The position numbers and the translations under genes were made by a program. 7,759 nucleotides of DNA from Candidatus Aminicenantota bacterium (lineage in GTDB: Bacteria; Acidobacteriota; UBA6911; RPQK01; JAJDTT01). Shown piece by piece: positions 6,747-7,759 of the stretch. The notes beneath the pieces were generated by a model. The model was not told the DNA's origin. It saw nothing but the letters and a program-made list of their open reading frames with translations, and did no database searches. The stretch is from contig JAPOYZ010000385.1 in NCBI GenBank assembly GCA_026706325.1, positions 1 to 7,759 of the forward strand. The letters run 5' to 3'. Numbering within the stretch: position 1 is the first letter of the stretch; each line of letters starts with the position of its first letter.

Positions 6747-6775
6747 TTGAGTCTGCGGTCAAACGACTTCAGAAT
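6747..6775 (+). promoter_or_regulatory. Possible sigma-70-type promoter for the FAD oxidoreductase
   Basis: TTGAGT (6747-6752) and CAGAAT (6770-6775) are separated by exactly 17 bases, each matching four of six consensus positions. They lie in the gap between divergent genes, about 65 bases before the ATG at 6841. Matches of this quality also arise by chance. Confidence 0.28.
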
Positions 6776-6790
6776 GCGGTCCGCGGGGCT

Positions 6791-6827
6791 TCACAGTCCC
6801 GGGAAGAAGTCCCGCCTGGGACCGTGA
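6791..6827. promoter_or_regulatory. Imperfect palindrome, candidate operator or leader hairpin
   Basis: TCACAGTCCC (6791-6800) and GGGACCGTGA (6818-6827) are inverted repeats matching at 9 of 10 positions, 17 bases apart. Inside, GGGA and TCCC (6801-6804, 6810-6813) can form a second small stem, and AGTCCCG occurs twice (6795-6801, 6808-6814). It ends 13 bases before the ATG at 6841, next to its ribosome site, between divergent genes. It could be a regulator site or a 5' leader structure. Confidence 0.38.
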
Positions 6828-6840
6828 CGAAGGAACGGGA

Positions 6841-7759
6841 ATGAAAGCGGACAGCGGGAAAGCGCACGATATCGACGTTCTCATCGTCGGAGGGGGGCAC
6901 AATGGGCTGGTCGCCGGAAGTTACCTGGCGCGGGCCGGCCTGGAGGTCCAGGTCCTGGAGCGGCGATCCATGGTCGGCGGGGCCTGCATCACCGAGGAGC
7001 TCTTTTCCGGTTTCCACTTCTCCAGTTGCTCCTTCATGCTCTACGCGCTGCACCCCAAGGTTGCGGACGACCTGGAACTGCACCGATACGGTTTCCAGGT
7101 CTTTCAGCTCGATCCCTTCCTGTTTCGCCCTTACCCCGACGGCCGGCACCTGGTGCTGCACCAGGACTCGGAGCGCAACGCGGAAGCCATCGGCGCGTTT
7201 TCCCGCCGGGACGCGGAGAGCTACCGGCGATGGAACCGGTTGTGGGAACGGTTCCATTCCATCGTGCACGCTTACGTGCTCACGCCGCCTCCCGCCTACG
7301 CCGATCTGGTGAGGAGGGCCAGGGAGACGGGCAACCTGGAGATCTTCAAGAAAGTCCTGATCACCAGCCACGCCGATCTGGTCGAGGAGTTCTTCGAGTC
7401 GGATCACGTCCGGGCCGCCATGATCCATTCCGGAGACCATGGCGACCCCCGGTCCATCGGAAGCGCCCTGCCGGCGGCCTTCCTGCCGGGCGACGTGGAA
7501 CCGGAACGGCGGATCGCGGGCATCGTCAAGGGAGGAATGGGCGCGGTCACGCGGGCCATGGCCGGTTACCTGGAAAGCCAGGGCGGCGCCATTCGAACCG
7601 GGTGCCAGGTCCGCCGCGTCCTGGTGGAGGACGGCCGCGCCCGGGGTGTGGAACTGACCAGCGGAGAAACGATCCGAAGCCGCCTGGTCGTCTCCAACGC
7701 CGACCCCAAGCGCACCTTCCTGGACCTGGTCGAACCGGAACATCTCCCCCTGGGCTTCC
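6841..7759 (+). CDS. FAD-dependent oxidoreductase, phytoene desaturase/PYROXD2-like (partial, C-terminus cut off)
   Basis: 306 codons are visible with no stop; the gene runs off the right edge, and relatives are about 500-550 residues. The N-terminus is a classic FAD-binding Rossmann fold: VLIVGGGHNGLVAGSYLARA (13-32) with GxGxxG-type GGGHNG at 17-22, acidic Glu40 at the end of strand 2 (QVLERR) for the ribose, and VGGACITEE (45-53), as in phytoene desaturases, retinol saturase and PYROXD2-type proteins. Further on, KGGMGAVTRAMAGYLESQGG (230-249) and VVSNADPKRTF (near 281-291) are family hallmarks. The substrate is unknown; carotenoid or another hydrophobic unsaturated compound is possible, but no carotenoid genes are visible. 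The ATG is preceded by AAGGA (6830-6834) at 6 bases. It is transcribed away from the hydrolase operon and may share its control region. Confidence 0.92.
   Translation, partial: MKADSGKAHDIDVLIVGGGHNGLVAGSYLARAGLEVQVLERRSMVGGACITEELFSGFHFSSCSFMLYALHPKVADDLELHRYGFQVFQLDPFLFRPYPDGRHLVLHQDSERNAEAIGAFSRRDAESYRRWNRLWERFHSIVHAYVLTPPPAYADLVRRARETGNLEIFKKVLITSHADLVEEFFESDHVRAAMIHSGDHGDPRSIGSALPAAFLPGDVEPERRIAGIVKGGMGAVTRAMAGYLESQGGAIRTGCQVRRVLVEDGRARGVELTSGETIRSRLVVSNADPKRTFLDLVEPEHLPLGF

Noticed and set aside
4981..6762. 593-codon minus-strand frame overlapping the hydrolase in another frame
   Set aside because: Arg/Gly/Pro-rich shadow of the real gene with no recognisable motifs.
6757..6762. TTGACC on the minus strand as a -35 for the hydrolase operon
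   Set aside because: The only sequence at suitable spacing is GAGGAT, a poor -10 that lies too close to the GTG start and overlaps the likely ribosome site.
6769..7743. 324-codon minus-strand frame opposite the FAD oxidoreductase
   Set aside because: The plus strand encodes an unmistakable FAD-binding protein with a good ribosome site; the minus frame has no motifs.
1..7759. CRISPR array, tRNA, rRNA or retroelement
   Set aside because: No regularly spaced repeats, no tRNA arm patterns and no reverse-transcriptase motifs were found on either strand.

Overview
This is a GC-rich window (roughly 60-65% by eye) holding five confident bacterial genes, one uncharacterised gene of lower GC, and a broken transposase remnant. 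Gene content (Gfo/Idh/MocA-type protein, sodium:solute symporter, exported two-domain esterase-like hydrolase, PYROXD2-like FAD oxidoreductase) suits a free-living or host-associated heterotroph of the Acidobacteriota/Planctomycetota/Verrucomicrobiota kind. That placement is inference only, since no marker gene is present.

Layout: 1-137 holds nothing I recognise. Positions 138-776 (minus strand) encode a 212-residue, single-span membrane protein of unknown function; its base composition is clearly lower in GC than the rest. Positions 777-1210 have no intact gene but contain what reads as a decayed IS1-like transposase (824-1053, minus): the start of the DDE domain and the C-terminal tail survive in different frames, with the middle missing. 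From 6725 down to 1211 four genes run on the minus strand as a probable operon: exported esterase-like hydrolase, small P-loop protein, Gfo/Idh/MocA-like protein, sodium:solute symporter. Gaps are 111, 25 and 45 bases. The 111-base gap carries two perfect 7-bp hairpins. Divergently, from 6841 on the plus strand, an FAD-dependent oxidoreductase runs off the right edge; the 115-base divergent gap carries an imperfect palindrome and a possible promoter.

How the genes may work together: the hydrolase would act outside the cytoplasm on an esterified (perhaps sugar-derived) compound, and the symporter would take up a small product with sodium. The two cytoplasmic proteins between them are both atypical. 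The Gfo/Idh/MocA protein keeps its dinucleotide-binding fold but has lost the usual catalytic Lys/Asp/His set, and the P-loop protein has Thr where the Walker A lysine should be. These paired departures from family rules in one operon are the most interesting feature here. Apart from that the window looks like ordinary catabolic chromosome next to a small accessory patch; I see no CRISPR array, RNA gene or recognisable defence system.
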